Assembly (NCBI RefSeq): GCF_963678635.1
Contig: NC_087064.1
Coordinates: 34,758,369-34,822,368 of the forward strand
DNA length: 64,000 bases
Direction: 5' to 3'
Origin: Symsagittifera roscoffensis
Lineage: Eukaryota; Xenacoelomorpha; Acoela; Convolutidae
Shown here: positions 40,266-51,689 of the stretch, piece after piece
How positions within the stretch are numbered: position 1 is the stretch's first letter
How the letters are laid out: each line of letters starts with the position of its first letter
Made by a program: the position numbers and the translations under genes
The notes under the pieces: model-generated
What the model saw: only the letters and a program-made list of their open reading frames with translations
What the model was told of the DNA's origin: nothing
Databases searched by the model: none

Positions 40266-41165
40266 ATGACTAAAAATTGCAAAACGTGCAAAAAACCCAT
40301 AAATGCCAGGGACAGATGTTTCAGTTGTGTATCATGCAATGCTCAAATGCATCTTGAGAGCACCTGCACTGGTCTTACTAACACCGCCATCAATGGCATA
40401 AAAGACTTGGGTTTAAACGCAATGCTTCTATGCGACACATGTGTAACTAATAACGAAAGAGATAACTTCATAAAGTGTAGGACCATGATGCAAATGAACG
40501 AGAAAATTGAAAAAGAGAGTGAGGGAATACAAGCACGTCTTGAAAATATGGAAAAAAGGCTGACGGCATTGGTTGATGAAAAAGTCGAAAACGCTACAAA
40601 AACCACATGCGAAAAACTGGAAAAAAGCTATGCAGATGTACTCAGTGTGAAACCTGTTAAAGATGTGAAAGCTCAACCAGGAGCTGGAAAAGAAGTAAAA
40701 CAAGAAATACATCATAATATCAATAAAAGCTTCCGTATACAGGGGATCAGAGAAGATCTCGAGAAATCAAAAGGCGAAAATTTTGTCCCCACAACCGAAA
40801 AAGTACATGAGGTTCTAAAAAAGTTAGGAGTTAAACCACAAATTGAAGAAATAAAAAGGCTAGGGAAATTCAGCAAAGAGCGCATCAAGTCAAGAACCTT
40901 ATTAATAACTCTGTCAACGGAACATGAAGCACGATTGGTGCTGGCAAAGAGCTTCGAAAAAAGAGATGAGCTGCGAGATGAGGAAATTTACCTTCTGCCA
41001 GCATTATCGAAAGAAGATGCGAGGAAGGAAAACCTATGCTTAAAAAGACGAAGAGAACTTCTAGACGAAGGAGTCCCAAAGGAGAAAATCAAAATCAGGA
41101 ATTTCGAGCTGTTCAATGATGGGAAAAAAGAGACGATAGAAGCAGAACAAGCAGATGATGCTTGA
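40266..41165 (+). CDS. LINE ORF1 with PHD finger, coiled coil and RRM-like region
   Basis: ATG at 40266 is the first in frame. Residues 4-55 form a PHD-type zinc finger: CKTCKK, CFSCVSC, HLESTC and LLCDTC give the C4-H-C3 pattern. Residues about 75-135 are a charged coiled coil (EKIEKESEGIQARLENMEKR). Residues about 150-260 (FRIQGIREDLEKSKGEN, RTLLITLSTEHEARLVLAKS) resemble the RNA-binding region of LINE ORF1 proteins, followed by a basic region. ORF1 proteins bind LINE RNA as chaperones. It ends GCT TGA CTA GGC, and the frame after the TGA (41163-41165) is the endonuclease frame, so readthrough is possible. Confidence 0.88.
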   Translation: MTKNCKTCKKPINARDRCFSCVSCNAQMHLESTCTGLTNTAINGIKDLGLNAMLLCDTCVTNNERDNFIKCRTMMQMNEKIEKESEGIQARLENMEKRLTALVDEKVENATKTTCEKLEKSYADVLSVKPVKDVKAQPGAGKEVKQEIHHNINKSFRIQGIREDLEKSKGENFVPTTEKVHEVLKKLGVKPQIEEIKRLGKFSKERIKSRTLLITLSTEHEARLVLAKSFEKRDELRDEEIYLLPALSKEDARKENLCLKRRRELLDEGVPKEKIKIRNFELFNDGKKETIEAEQADDA

Positions 41166-43995
41166 CTAGGCTTTCTCAACATCCTGCAAATGAATGTAAG
41201 AAGTCTCATAAATCTCGAACGACGAATGAAGTTTGCAAATGCTATAGCAACATCAAACTATGACATAATATGTCTCTGCGAGACTTGGTTAAATGAAAAC
41301 ATTGCATCATCTGAACTAATGCTAAATGAATACAGTATTTATAGATCAGAACGACAAACAGCCAAAGATCAAAATTTGCATGGTGGAGTACTAATAGCAG
41401 TGAAACAAACACTTTCATCTAAATTATTGCCAAATAAGCAACCTGAATGTTGTTTAACTTGCAGCATCCAAATAAACGATAAGCGAATTATTGTCTGCTG
41501 TTTTTAATATCCACCTTCGAGCAGCAAATATCGCTATTGTCTAGGCGATTTCGCACAAATATTAAATGAAGTCGAGAAATCAAATCAATCAACTGCAACA
41601 ATTATTTGCGGAGATGTAAATTTTCCAAATGCAAACTGGATTGACTATAGTAGCAAGGAAAATGAAGAAAACTCAATAATTGAACTAATCGAGCAACATC
41701 AGTTCGAGCAGGCAATAGATTTTCCAACTTGTGGAAAAAACACCCTAGACATTACATTATTCAAAAATTGTCACATTCATGCGACTCCTGACGAAAATTT
41801 CTCAAAAATTTACAATTGCTCCGACCACAAAGCAATCAGCATTCTAATTGAATGTCCTCACCATGAGGTAAAAGTCGCTATTGAAAACTTTCGAAGCTTC
41901 GGTAGCGTGGACTATAACGTAATCAAGAAATCAATACTAAGTGAGCCTTTCTCACGAGTATGTCACACAAACATCAACAGAATGTGCGAGGAACTTTACG
42001 ACTATTTGGAAAATTTGGTAAACCAACATGTGCCTAGAAGAACGAGACGTCGCCAATCACTTCCGCCATGGGTTACGCCAAGTACCTCAAACCTCATGAA
42101 CAAACTGCGAACACAAACTAGAATATACAAATTGAAACCTACAAGCTACCGCAGAAATCTCATTCTATCTCTAAATAAAATGGTGGAAGAAGCAGTAGAG
42201 GAAGATAGAGTAAACTATCAGGAAAATTTGATGTCCACTCGTAACACACATTTAATTTTCAAACACTTTAAGAGTCTGAAAAAATTAGAAACTCTCCCAA
42301 AGACTATGATCAAGGACGAAATAGCTGTTACTAAAGCCAAAGAAAAAGTGAACTTTTTGAATGAATATTTTCACTCTGTCTTTTCGCCCAAATCAAGCTT
42401 CAACCTCAGTGATATGAAGTGCGAAAACACGATAATGAGTAACTTCAGTATCTCAAAAACATATTTGAACCAAATTATAACAGAGCTGGACATAACAAAA
42501 TCGCGGGGCCCAGATGGATTCCCACCAATTTTCTTCCAGCGAACGGCCAGAGAAATGACTACAGTTTTGCATTGCGTTTTTAAAAACATTAAGAGGGTAA
42601 GGAAAATACCAGATAAATGGAAAGTTGCGGCTGTGTCGCCTATTTACAAGAAAGGTGACAAACGACTAATGGAAAACTACCGGCCGGTGTCACTCCTAAA
42701 TATCATGAGTAAACTCCTGGAAAAATGCATGTATCCAGCGTTTCATTAAATTTCTCACAAGAAGTCAGCACGGTTTTGTTAAAAACCATTCAGTTGTTAC
42801 AAACATGTTATCTTTCTTGAAAGAAATCTACGAAGCTATTGACAAGAACGCTGAAAACCATGTGATCGCATTCTATACCGACTTCTCTAAGGCATTCGAC
42901 AAAGTCCCACATTATGAACTACTAAAGAAAATGAGCAACATTGGAGTTGGAGGCTGTTTCCTTGAAATAATCGCAGACTATCTCAGCAACAGGAAACAAT
43001 TTGTTCGTGCCGACAATTTCTCATCAGAAACTTTAGAAATTACAAGTGGCGTACCACAAGGATCGTTGATTGGTCCATTATTTTTCTGTATCTTCATAAA
43101 TGATCTTCCTGAAGTATTGAAATTTAGTGACCCATTTATCTTTGCAGACGACCTAAAATTACTAGCAGTGAATGTAGACACAAAGGACATCCAGCAGGAC
43201 CTAAAAAGCGTTGAAAACTGGGTAGACAAAAACAAGATGAGTCTGGCACTGGACAAATGTTTTAAAGTCGAATTTAGAGGAAATCAACACGAATTCATTC
43301 TTTGTGAAACAGCAGTGGAAAGCTCGAATGTGATAAAGGATCTAGGAATACATGTGTCCAAACATTTAACATGGACAACCCATATTGACTCAAGAATGTC
43401 GAAAGCGAATAAAACGTTCTGTTGCATCCGCAGAAACTTAGAATTCAAAGTCAAAATGCGCATAAAATTTGGTCTGTACAAATCCTTAATACTTCCTGTT
43501 CTAACGTATGGTCTAATTATTTGCAATATCTCGAGAAGCGACTTAGGGAGATTAGAAAGGTTCCAAAAGAAAGTCTTAAAATGGATCACGGGAAACGATT
43601 CTGACTATACAGAGCAGCTGAGATTGTTAAACATCCTGCCTCTTGCGTTGTTTCTCCAGCTGAACGAGTTACTGATGATGGCGAAATTCATGCATGAAGA
43701 AAACGATCACATTATGCTCCCAGCAAAAATTGAAAATCCAGGAAGAACGAAAGAAATGTTCAACCTAAACAAGACCAGAACTGAAAAAGCTAGAGAAGAG
43801 TTTACATTCAGGACGTGCCGTCTAATAAACCGACTAAATCAGAAAATTGAATTTCGAGAAATGCGAGGCTTAAAGCGAAGATTGATACAGACGATGTGGA
43901 AGTTTTTCGACGATCAATTCTCAGAAAAAATTAAGTGCACATGGGTCCTCTTCTGTGACTGCAACATGTGCCGAAATAACTGGACAAAATTTTGA
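41166..43995 (+). pseudogene. LINE ORF2: APE endonuclease and reverse transcriptase
   Basis: The endonuclease begins FLNILQMNVRSL (about 41172-41207), then YDIICLCETWLNENI and GGVLIAVK (about 41380), with IICGDVNFPNANW near 41600 and CSDHKAISI near 41820, the N, E, D and DH residues of APE nucleases. RT: LDITKSRGPDGFPP (42488), KVAAVSPIYKKGDK and ENYRPVSLLNIMSKLLEKC (to 42729), FYTDFSKAFDKVPH (motif A, 42870-42912), SGVPQGSLIGPLFFCIFIND (motif B), FADDLKLLAV (motif C, 43141-43170). Lesions: TAA at 41505-41507 within the same frame, and a frame change near 42725. The active-site residues are intact. The C-terminus ends WVLFCDCNMCRNNWTKF with a Cys cluster. Confidence 0.9.
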
Positions 43996-44106
43996 GAACT
44001 TTGGGGATATCATCTCATCAGTATCCTACTGAAAATTCACAACAACAACAACAACAACAACAAGTACTTATTCTTTAATATCCCCAATCAGTGAAAAAAG
44101 TAGTTG

Positions 44107-44499
44107 TGGAACCAGATCCAAACTAGTATTTATCATTGGTTATTAATATGATATTTTATCTCTATAAAATATTAAATACTAACCAATCATACTCCATCAA
44201 ACTAACAACTTATTTATTTGTAAAATGTTGAAACTACTTGTAGTTTCAACACCAGAACCATTTGAATTGAACTTAGAATACAGTTGTTCTCATTCTGGAA
44301 CTAACTCGCACAAACCGGTGTACACTAGATCTATTGAGAAGTAGTAGATATAAGGGTAGGATTAAGATCGGTATTAGACTAAGAAAATGCACGAATCTAT
44401 CCGGCCGAAAATAAGATATCCGGCCGCATCTATCCGGCCGCAGAGGGTGTACCTTATCTGAAACTACTCTATGAGTATAGTATTTAATACATAACTCAT
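44107..44499 (+). repeat. 5' LTR (393 bp)
   Basis: TG...CA ends. Matches 62169-62575 along its full length. It contains three copies of TATCCGGCCG near 44398-44440, where the 3' LTR has one, and lacks about 28 bp found in the 3' LTR. Confidence 0.95.
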
Positions 44500-44501
44500 C
44501 T

Positions 44502-44516
44502 GGCGCGACCAAAAGT
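44502..44516 (+). promoter_or_regulatory. Primer-binding site
   Basis: TGGCGCGACCAAAAG begins 2 nt after the LTR end. Its complement ends in GCGCCA, as expected for a tRNA 3' end carrying CCA. I cannot name the tRNA with certainty. Confidence 0.8.
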
Positions 44517-44594
44517 CTCGAACAGACCTTAACTAACCTAGAATTACACAAATACAACATTTCAAAAAAGTTATATGACAAAAACTTAGTAGAT

Positions 44595-44777
44595 ATGTCT
44601 CTACGCCTCAATAGATCAGATCCAATATTCCGAACAATACGAGAACTACCCGGTATTGGAAGAAGACGTCAAACAAGAGACGACATACGATTAGGAACAA
44701 ATCTACCAATTCATTTCATGATAGTACGACAAAAACGATATGAAAATTTTGCATATTTAGAATACTACCAGCAGTAA
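44595..44777 (+). CDS. Short Arg-rich ORF just after the PBS
   Basis: 60 codons from ATG 44595, the first ATG after the PBS. The protein is rich in Arg (LPGIGRRRQTRDDIRLG, IVRQKRYENF), resembling a small nucleic-acid-binding or nuclear-targeting peptide. It ends with GCA GTAAAT, a possible splice donor directly at the stop (44775-44780), so it could be a first exon spliced to a later region. Real coding status is not proven. Confidence 0.35.
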   Translation: MSLRLNRSDPIFRTIRELPGIGRRRQTRDDIRLGTNLPIHFMIVRQKRYENFAYLEYYQQ

Positions 44778-46190
44778 ATTTAAATTTTCATTTACTGACA
44801 TAATACTTGAAGAATTATCTTCAATAACCTTTCATGGCGCTAAACCACTTAATTGTACAATAACGACTGATAAAAGCAACACTTGTAGTTTTTCTTAAAT
44901 CAGCTGTATATTGAATAAATTCTTGAAATTTTTTTTTTGAGTATAAAAATACAAAAATTAGTTAGAATAAATCATAAATGGTTAATCTATATAAATCATC
45001 TCATCATACCAGCTTTATCACCTAAAACATAACAGCAAATTTCAAAAACTAACAATCATCAAAACTAAAACTCTCTAAATTTAAACTATCAAAGTTTATC
45101 TTTGCTTTCATTTAAATTAATTTCATTTAAATTACAGATCATCAAGGCTTTCCTTTGATCTTTACATTAATATAAACCTAAATTTTCATATTCCTAAATA
45201 TTTAATCTCTGATCATCAAGGCCTATCCTTGGATCAGATAGAACAATTTTTGTTCTCCCCCTCCCAAATTAATCAGTGTCTAACGACCTCAAACGTCAAT
45301 TCACTACCCAACCCTTATCAAATACCCAGAATTAACAAAAAATTTTCAACAAACTAACCATTATAATTAAGATAAACAGTGAAGAACTTCGGTTACTCAT
45401 CCTTAACTTGATCCCCCTCCTCTTAGATGACCCAGGCTAAAACACTTAAGCTTAGTAAGTCATAAAATCTAATCAACTACTTGCGTTCTAATTACACCTG
45501 AACCTTGTGGATCAATTTACGATTCTCCAACCCTTGATCACCAATCACAACCCCTAAGTAAGATAGGTAGGTCAATCTTAGCTTAGAATTAGTCACGAGA
45601 AAGTACAATTCATTCTTCCGAATCGATATACGCTTTTCTCTCCAACCCAATTATATGACCCAAGTTAAGCTAACCACAAAAAATTGTAAGAACTAACAGT
45701 TTAAGGCATAAAAATCACTAATCCAGATTTTGCATCCTTCATCCTAAACCTTATGTCAAGAGAAAATTTAGGAAACAAACAAACAATCATAATGCAATAT
45801 TGTTTAATTAACGACGACATATTCGACCTCGTAATCATACCACATAGACAATCAGTAGGATATATAAGACAAAAAAGACAAACACAAAAAATTTAATTAC
45901 CAAAAAAAAACAAATTATTAGGAAACGATTTTCAAAACGAAAAATTGCAGTCTCAGAATCAGAAACAACCGCAATACAAGAACTTCACAATTTAAAAGAC
46001 TCAAAAAACAAAAATCATCAAGTTGATGACCAACTATATTTCACTGATTCAGAAACAACGTCACCAGCATCAATAAAAGGTAAACGTAAGTTAAAAAATT
46101 GCTACACAAACAAACCAATACGTTTGTACAACTGGAATCAACCAAAAAGACACATTGAAAATTACACATTAACAGTAATACAACACAAAA
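44778..46190 (+). other. Long AT-rich leader with duplicated hairpin
   Basis: About 1.4 kb without a supported gene. Two copies of a hairpin motif: GATCATCAAGG...CCTTTGATC at 45137-45160 and GATCATCAAGG...CCTTGGATC at 45211-45235. The word GATCATCAAGG is identical in both. Such leader hairpins could take part in packaging, which is inference. Around 45820-45900 a short frame (IIPHRQSVGYIRQKRQ) resembles the Arg-rich ORF in character. Confidence 0.4.
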
Positions 46191-47900
46191 ATGATTCGAA
46201 ATGAAGATAATCCACAAAATTCAGTACTTCCATTTTTAATATCTCCATTAACTAAACCTCAAAGACAGGTACAATTTTGTTAAAATTTAATCGCAAACTT
46301 ATTCGAAAAAGGAGAAAGTCCGTGCACAAAAGAACTTCCCGATCAAAAAATCAAAAGACAACTTCTTGATCTTTATCTCAAAGGTAAATGTAGTCTTACA
46401 TCACAATATGGAATCTACACAATTGAAATCAGATCACCAAATGCTTTTCATGACAGATATCTTATTCAAACTGATGATGTAGATATTGAAGTTTCAAAAA
46501 ATTTTTTATACAATACATCAAAAGCATACAACACCAAAACTCACAAAGAGGAAACTCGATAATCACAAATGATGTATTCTCACTTATCTATAGCTATTTA
46601 TCTATATTAGAATTGAATGAACCTCAAGACGACTCACCAACTCAAACATCTCGATATACAATTGTACGACAGGAAATACACATATTTTCAAAATTTTTAA
46701 TTGCAATCCGAGACGATGTAACAAAAAATGAAATAACACAACATGTTAGACATAATTTACAAACAATTTTAGCATGGTTCATATTTGTTTATTTTGGTCA
46801 CAATCTTGATCTTTTTCAACAAGCAAGAAAAACTTTTGACCACAAAATACAATGGAAGAAACTGTATTAGCAGAACAATCAGATTATGTTTGGGACCCTG
46901 AATGGACTCATAAATCATTTATTAAAATACCAACAGATAATTAAGTCAGGTAATTAGCACTATTTCTAGTAATAAAGATTATGTTAGAGTACACCCACAG
47001 TTGATGCAACACCTTTAAACTATAACTCATTCTTCCCTGAAAGAACAGGAAATAAAAGTTTAAATTCTACATTTATAAATAAAGAAAACTTAAATGGAAC
47101 AAGAAATCTTACACAACAAGATATGCAAACCCAATCACATTTTATAAGCGAAGAAATTGTTGAAACATTAACAACAACAGAAGCAAACGAAGCATTTTCC
47201 TATTCAACCCAATTTTACAACTCCAAAATTAAAAAATCCAACGCTACAACAAACAATGATACAATCCACAGTAAAACCCACTGTTGCACAAAAATGTTCG
47301 CAAATGGATTATCTATTGTTTCGACCAGTAACAAAACCATCATACAAACAACAAACATCACATAGAAATAATTTTGCAGAACATAATTACAACTATGTAA
47401 ATGGACCAAAAACAACAAAACCTAAAACAAACACTCAAAACTTCTTTTCACAAAGTCAAAATATACCGCAAACAACTTCAAATTCAGTAAATTGTCATGA
47501 TCAACCACAATACTCCTAAGGGCAAAGTGGAAATTAACAAGATAAAATTCATACAAATAAATACCATACCAGAAATCAACCTCATTATTATGCAAAAAAT
47601 TATTTTCCATCAGATGATGTAGAATACTATAAACAAATCATCAGCGATTTTACTCAAGCCAAAGACCTCGTTCTTACAGTTTGACCAACCATCATACAAG
47701 ATATGTTGTTTCGTGTATGTTGTTTGAATCATACAAACGAAACGAACAAAAACGACAACCTAGAAATAATCCAACATATTGAAACAATAATTTTCAACAG
47801 CAAAACCCAGTTAAGACACAATCATACCAACCAACTCAAATGCATAAGGAAATTCCACTGCCATTTTATTTACAACAACAGGAAATAACAAAAAGCCAAC
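46191..47900 (+). pseudogene. gag: gag N-terminal region (broken)
   Basis: Starts near an ATG at about 46192 in the G-poor region; readable words include IRNEDNPQNSVLPFLISP and, after a shift, DDVTKNEITQHVRHNLQTIL (46613-46870 frame). The middle is Gln/Asn/Thr-rich and disordered-looking (47123-47519). Many frameshifts make the original start and exact length unknown. Its position between PBS and capsid supports gag. Confidence 0.45.
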
Positions 47901-48572
47901 ATACAAACTTTTCACAAATGCCACATGCCACAGAGTCACTACAAATGACTATGAATCCATACCTAATGGGTGAATCATCAATAACATCAAACAAACCACT
48001 AATGGTATTCACAGACACAGATCCCGATTATTCTGTAGAAGATTTTCTAAATGCAGTCGCAGCAAATTTAAGTTTAAATATAGGACTTGAACCAGTAAAA
48101 ACGCCACTTCATCAAAATTGGATACATAAACGCACAGCTTTAATCCAAACCTTTTGGATTAAACCAATTGGATTGGAAAAGATTCACACAAGATTTCTCA
48201 AAAATGTTTGATTCAGAAAGAAACAAACAACATCAAAAAGTTTTATGCAATGAAATTCGTAGACTACCTAAAGAAACAATAAAACAACTTGCTGTAAGAA
48301 TAGAAACACTGGTCCGAAAAGCATACTCACTCAATACTCATGATTATAAAAATACAAAGATGACAGAAATCCTAATGATGACTCTAACACCTCAATTGCG
48401 AAAAATAGCAATAAAAAAGAGAGCATCACATCCTTCCTCAATCCGAGAACCAGATTTGGACTTTAGAAAACTAGTAGATAAACTAGAGCAAGCAGAAATC
48501 ACTATGAAATTAGAAGAAACAGAAAACCTAAAGTCACACGGTGTGAACAACATCCAAAGTACTACTTTATAG
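47840..48572 (+). pseudogene. gag: gag capsid domain
   Basis: Two overlapping frames give one capsid-like region: MVFTDTDPDYSVEDFLNAV (about 48003-48057), LHQNWIHKRTALIQTFW (48107-48155), then DWKRFTQDFSKMFDSE (48171-48220), LCNEIRRLPKETIKQLAVRI and TEILMMTLTPQLRKIAI (48364-48415). The helix content and order are those of Ty3/gypsy capsid (retrotransposon gag family). The frame changes in the overlap 48168-48211. Confidence 0.8.
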
Positions 48573-48639
48573 ATAACCAATATCAGCGACTCTGATACAG
48601 ATTTATTCGAAAAAATCACTGAAATTCTGATCATTTAGG

Positions 48640-49567
48640 AGAAAAACCCAAATTTTAAAGGCAAACCATCAGTCAAAAAATGGTGTAATTATTGTCGACG
48701 ATACGGACATAGCATTGCAGAATGCAGACAAAAACAACAAGATAACCAAAATAAACCACAAAAATATAGAGAACCTAACAAATCATTTTATAAATACATG
48801 AAGAAAGATCAACATTTACCCAACAAAAACATTCATAGTAATAATAGTTCAGGAAAACACTCTAGAAACAATCACCCTATTATACGAATTATAGAGGACG
48901 ATCACCATACCAAAGGAATTCACAAAGTTTCTCACAAAACAGATATAGTTGATCAGATAGTCGGAAAAGTCAATACCGAAATAATTATTCAAGATCAAAT
49001 TCACTTGAATTTTCGTTTGATGCCAGTTCCCATTCAAATTCTAGAAATAGAAAATATTCGAATAATCCATCTAGAAACTCTTCATTCAATCGATATAGAA
49101 ATTATTCCAACGATAGGAACAGAAACTATTCAAACAATCGAAACCCTAGATATCAAAATAATCGATCACGCGATCACTCTCACAAGAGATCAAAATATAA
49201 CAATTATCAAAATAGATCACGCGATAACTCACAAATTAGAAATTCAAGTTATAACAATAGACAAAGAAACTACTCTCAGTCACCATATAGGAATAACAGA
49301 CGTTATCAAAGTTCACAAAAAAATTATACGAGTAGTACACCTAAACATCAAATACAAGTAAATCAGGTACCATTAACTGAAGAAACTCAACCAGACCCCC
49401 CTGGTATTGACAACAACGAAACCACAGAAATGCAATTAATTCACATCAAATGCGAATCCACAGGTAGCAAAAGTGACACAGAAAACACAATTTCCTTTAA
49501 ATTGATAAATGTTGAAAATGACGATGAACCTATTATATACGAACAACCGATATATTCTCACATCTAA
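48640..49567 (+). pseudogene. gag: gag nucleocapsid: zinc knuckle and Arg/Ser/Asn-rich tail
   Basis: A CCHC knuckle CNYCRRYGHSIAEC lies at about 48684-48725. Downstream the true frame appears to change between 48900 and 49020; from about 49016 the frame SFDASSHSNSRNRKY runs to a stop at 49567 and is full of YSN-x-RN and RSRD repeats, giving a basic, RS-like tail, then LTEETQPDPPGIDNNETTEM. The competing ATG-started frame (to 49361) is Ile/Thr-rich and is probably a shadow. Nucleocapsid packages the genomic RNA. Confidence 0.7.
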
Positions 49568-49729
49568 CAAAACCATGATCAATTTTTTTAAATTATCATA
49601 CAAGACCAATATCAAATAACACAAAAAAGGAAAAAAAAAGAAAAAATAGCAAAAGAAAAAACCACAGAATGCTCAAACACAAATAACATTTATCAAAACA
49701 TACCTAAAAAAACACATTTACAAAAGGAA

Positions 49730-50700
49730 AAAATATGGACTATCCCACTTCTTTTAGAAAATTCAAAATCCAAACAATTGCAAACACCAGACCTTGAAAT
49801 AGATTCCTTAATAGATTTTTAATAGATTCCGGAGCAGAATCAAATATTATCAACATTCCCGCTTGGAATGAAATAAGCACTATACACCCGAAATTAATAC
49901 CCTTCAAAACAACAAGCAGACTAGCAACCGCACAAGGATCAACCTTAACAAATTATGAAAAAATCCAACTTTTCCTTGTTCCCACTCGAACAATGGAACA
50001 AAACAAACTCATGAGCAAACATTTTAAACAAACCTTCCACAACACTGATATAAAACATAATCTCAATGCAATACCATTTATTACTAAATATATACCAACA
50101 ATAAATATCTTAAATGGTAAATTTCATATGAAACATAAATACAAAAGAATGAAAAACACAGCTTTGACTTTTTTTCATAGAATAAACAAACAACCACCAT
50201 TTTTCTCTAAATTTCATCCCATATATAATCATGAACGAAAACACCTGAAACCACTATCAGCAAAAGTGTATAACTTCTCAATCAAACAAGTTCATCAATA
50301 TGATAAGGAACAAAATAAACAACATCTCTTTATATCTGACCTTGAATTCAGACCAACTGATAAATTTTTTTCCGAGTAACAATTTCGTATATCAAATACC
50401 TGAAGACTTAAACTCCGATATGATTTCTTTACACATCTATACAAATTCTTCATATAAAATAACACTACCTCTAGGACTCTTAGGTTATTCTGAAACTAAC
50501 ACAACAATTTCTTCAACAAAAGAAACAGCGTGTAGAGTAAATATTATTTTACAACTATTAGATATATGTCAATCAACAGTCCTTGACGAAGAATTGTCAA
50601 TTAACATTTTATTAAGTAATGAAAAACGAAACACAGATTATTTCACAAAAACACCCTATTTTAAACCAACATTTCAAATATCAAATTACACGGAAGAATA
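49730..50700 (+). pseudogene. pol: Protease region
   Basis: LIDSGAESNIINIPAWNEI with the catalytic Asp at 49825-49827 (D-S-G in place of D-T-G, also active in many retropepsins). The following 49993-50701 frames (for example LYHYTNSSYKITLPLGLLGYSE-like words near 50430-50490, partly in frame) are a connector to RT. No other enzyme motif is visible. Confidence 0.7.
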
Positions 50701-50715
50701 ACTAAAATGCCTAAC

Positions 50716-51650
50716 AATATTCAGTTTCCAACACTCTCAGATAACACAAGAAGAATTCGAGCAATTAGCTGGCATATTACTAAAATACCCAAAAGTTTAC
50801 GCAACATCTAAATTTGATGTTGGAAAAGTAAATTCACCATTACATTTACCCCTAAAACCTGATGCAGTTTTCAAAAAACAACGAGCAAGTAAGGTCCCAA
50901 TTCACTTGCAAGACAAAGTCAACGGATTACTTGAAATACTAGAACAGTATGAAATCATCTCTCCAGTAAATAAAGAAGAACAGCCAAAAGGTAACACATT
51001 CATAAGCCCCGTTATCATATTAGCAAAAGGAGAATCATGAAAAATCGTTCTAGATGCAATATACCTCAATTCACTAATTGATGAATATAAATTGACTTGG
51101 CCTATCGAACCAATTCAAGTAATTCTCACAAAAATAAATGGTAAATATTTCATAACAGCAGTCATGATTAGTGCATATAATCGAATGCCGTTAGATGAAC
51201 AATCAAGACGATTAACACAATTCGTTATTGGAAATCAACAATACGAATTCAACAGATTATTCTATGGAATTTCCATAGGACCAGCAGTATCTTTAGCATT
51301 TATGAGTAAAATTTTTAGACCACTAATACTCAATAAAAATGCAATCACGTATTTAGACGATGTTTTTTGCAATCACAAACAAAAGACGAAGTGTTCATTG
51401 TCCTAGAAAAATATTATCAAATTTTATTATAAGAAAACATGAAAGCAGCTCCAGATAAATCATATTTTTTCTAACACGAGTAAAATTCCTTGGACAAATT
51501 ATAGAAAGAAAGACTATAATTCCAATAAAATCTCGCATAGATGAAATCCAAAAACTCCAACCACCTTCAAATAAGAAGAAAATACAAGAATTTTTTGGAA
51601 TGTTAAACTTCTTAAGTAAATACGTACACAAAATGCAGCTATACTTAAGA
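50716..51650 (+). pseudogene. pol: Reverse transcriptase
   Basis: Readable in one main frame: LLKYPKVYATSKFDVGK (50780), NTFISPVIILAKGES then TGA at 51038-51040 where the conserved Trp of the motif is expected, KIVLDAIYLNSLID, YFITAVMISAYNRMPLDEQS (motif A region), IGNQQYEFNRLFYGISIGPA (motif B) and AITYLDDVF (motif C, 51345-51371) with both Asp intact. It continues through FLGQIIERKTIIPIKSRI and LQPPSNKKKIQEFFGMLNFL (to about 51615). Ty3/gypsy lineage is clear. Confidence 0.88.
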
Positions 51651-51689
51651 CCATTTTAAAACATCCTTAGACAGCAGAATAATTTCTAA

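Larger units (their letters stand above)
39446..44063 (+). mobile_element. CR1/L2-like LINE with an extra 5' ORF
   Basis: Order: SGNH-like ORF, 54-bp x3 repeat, PHD-finger ORF1, APE endonuclease, reverse transcriptase, short 3' UTR ending in (CAA)n at 44038-44063. The 5' end is uncertain because the first ORF has no ATG in frame. Only two clear lesions are present in ORF2 (TAA at 41505 and a frameshift near 42725), so it is the least decayed element in the window. It lies opposite to the host gene, apparently within its intron or upstream region. Confidence 0.85.

Noticed and set aside
48798-49361. Ile/Thr/His-rich protein as a separate gene
   Set aside because: After about 49016 it is the shadow of the Arg/Ser/Asn-rich nucleocapsid frame that continues to 49567.
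51038-51040. TGA read as Trp (alternative genetic code)
   Set aside because: Intact genes in the same window, such as the NRF-6-like exon and LINE ORFs, use TGG for Trp and TGA as stop; the TGA in the old element is better explained as mutation.
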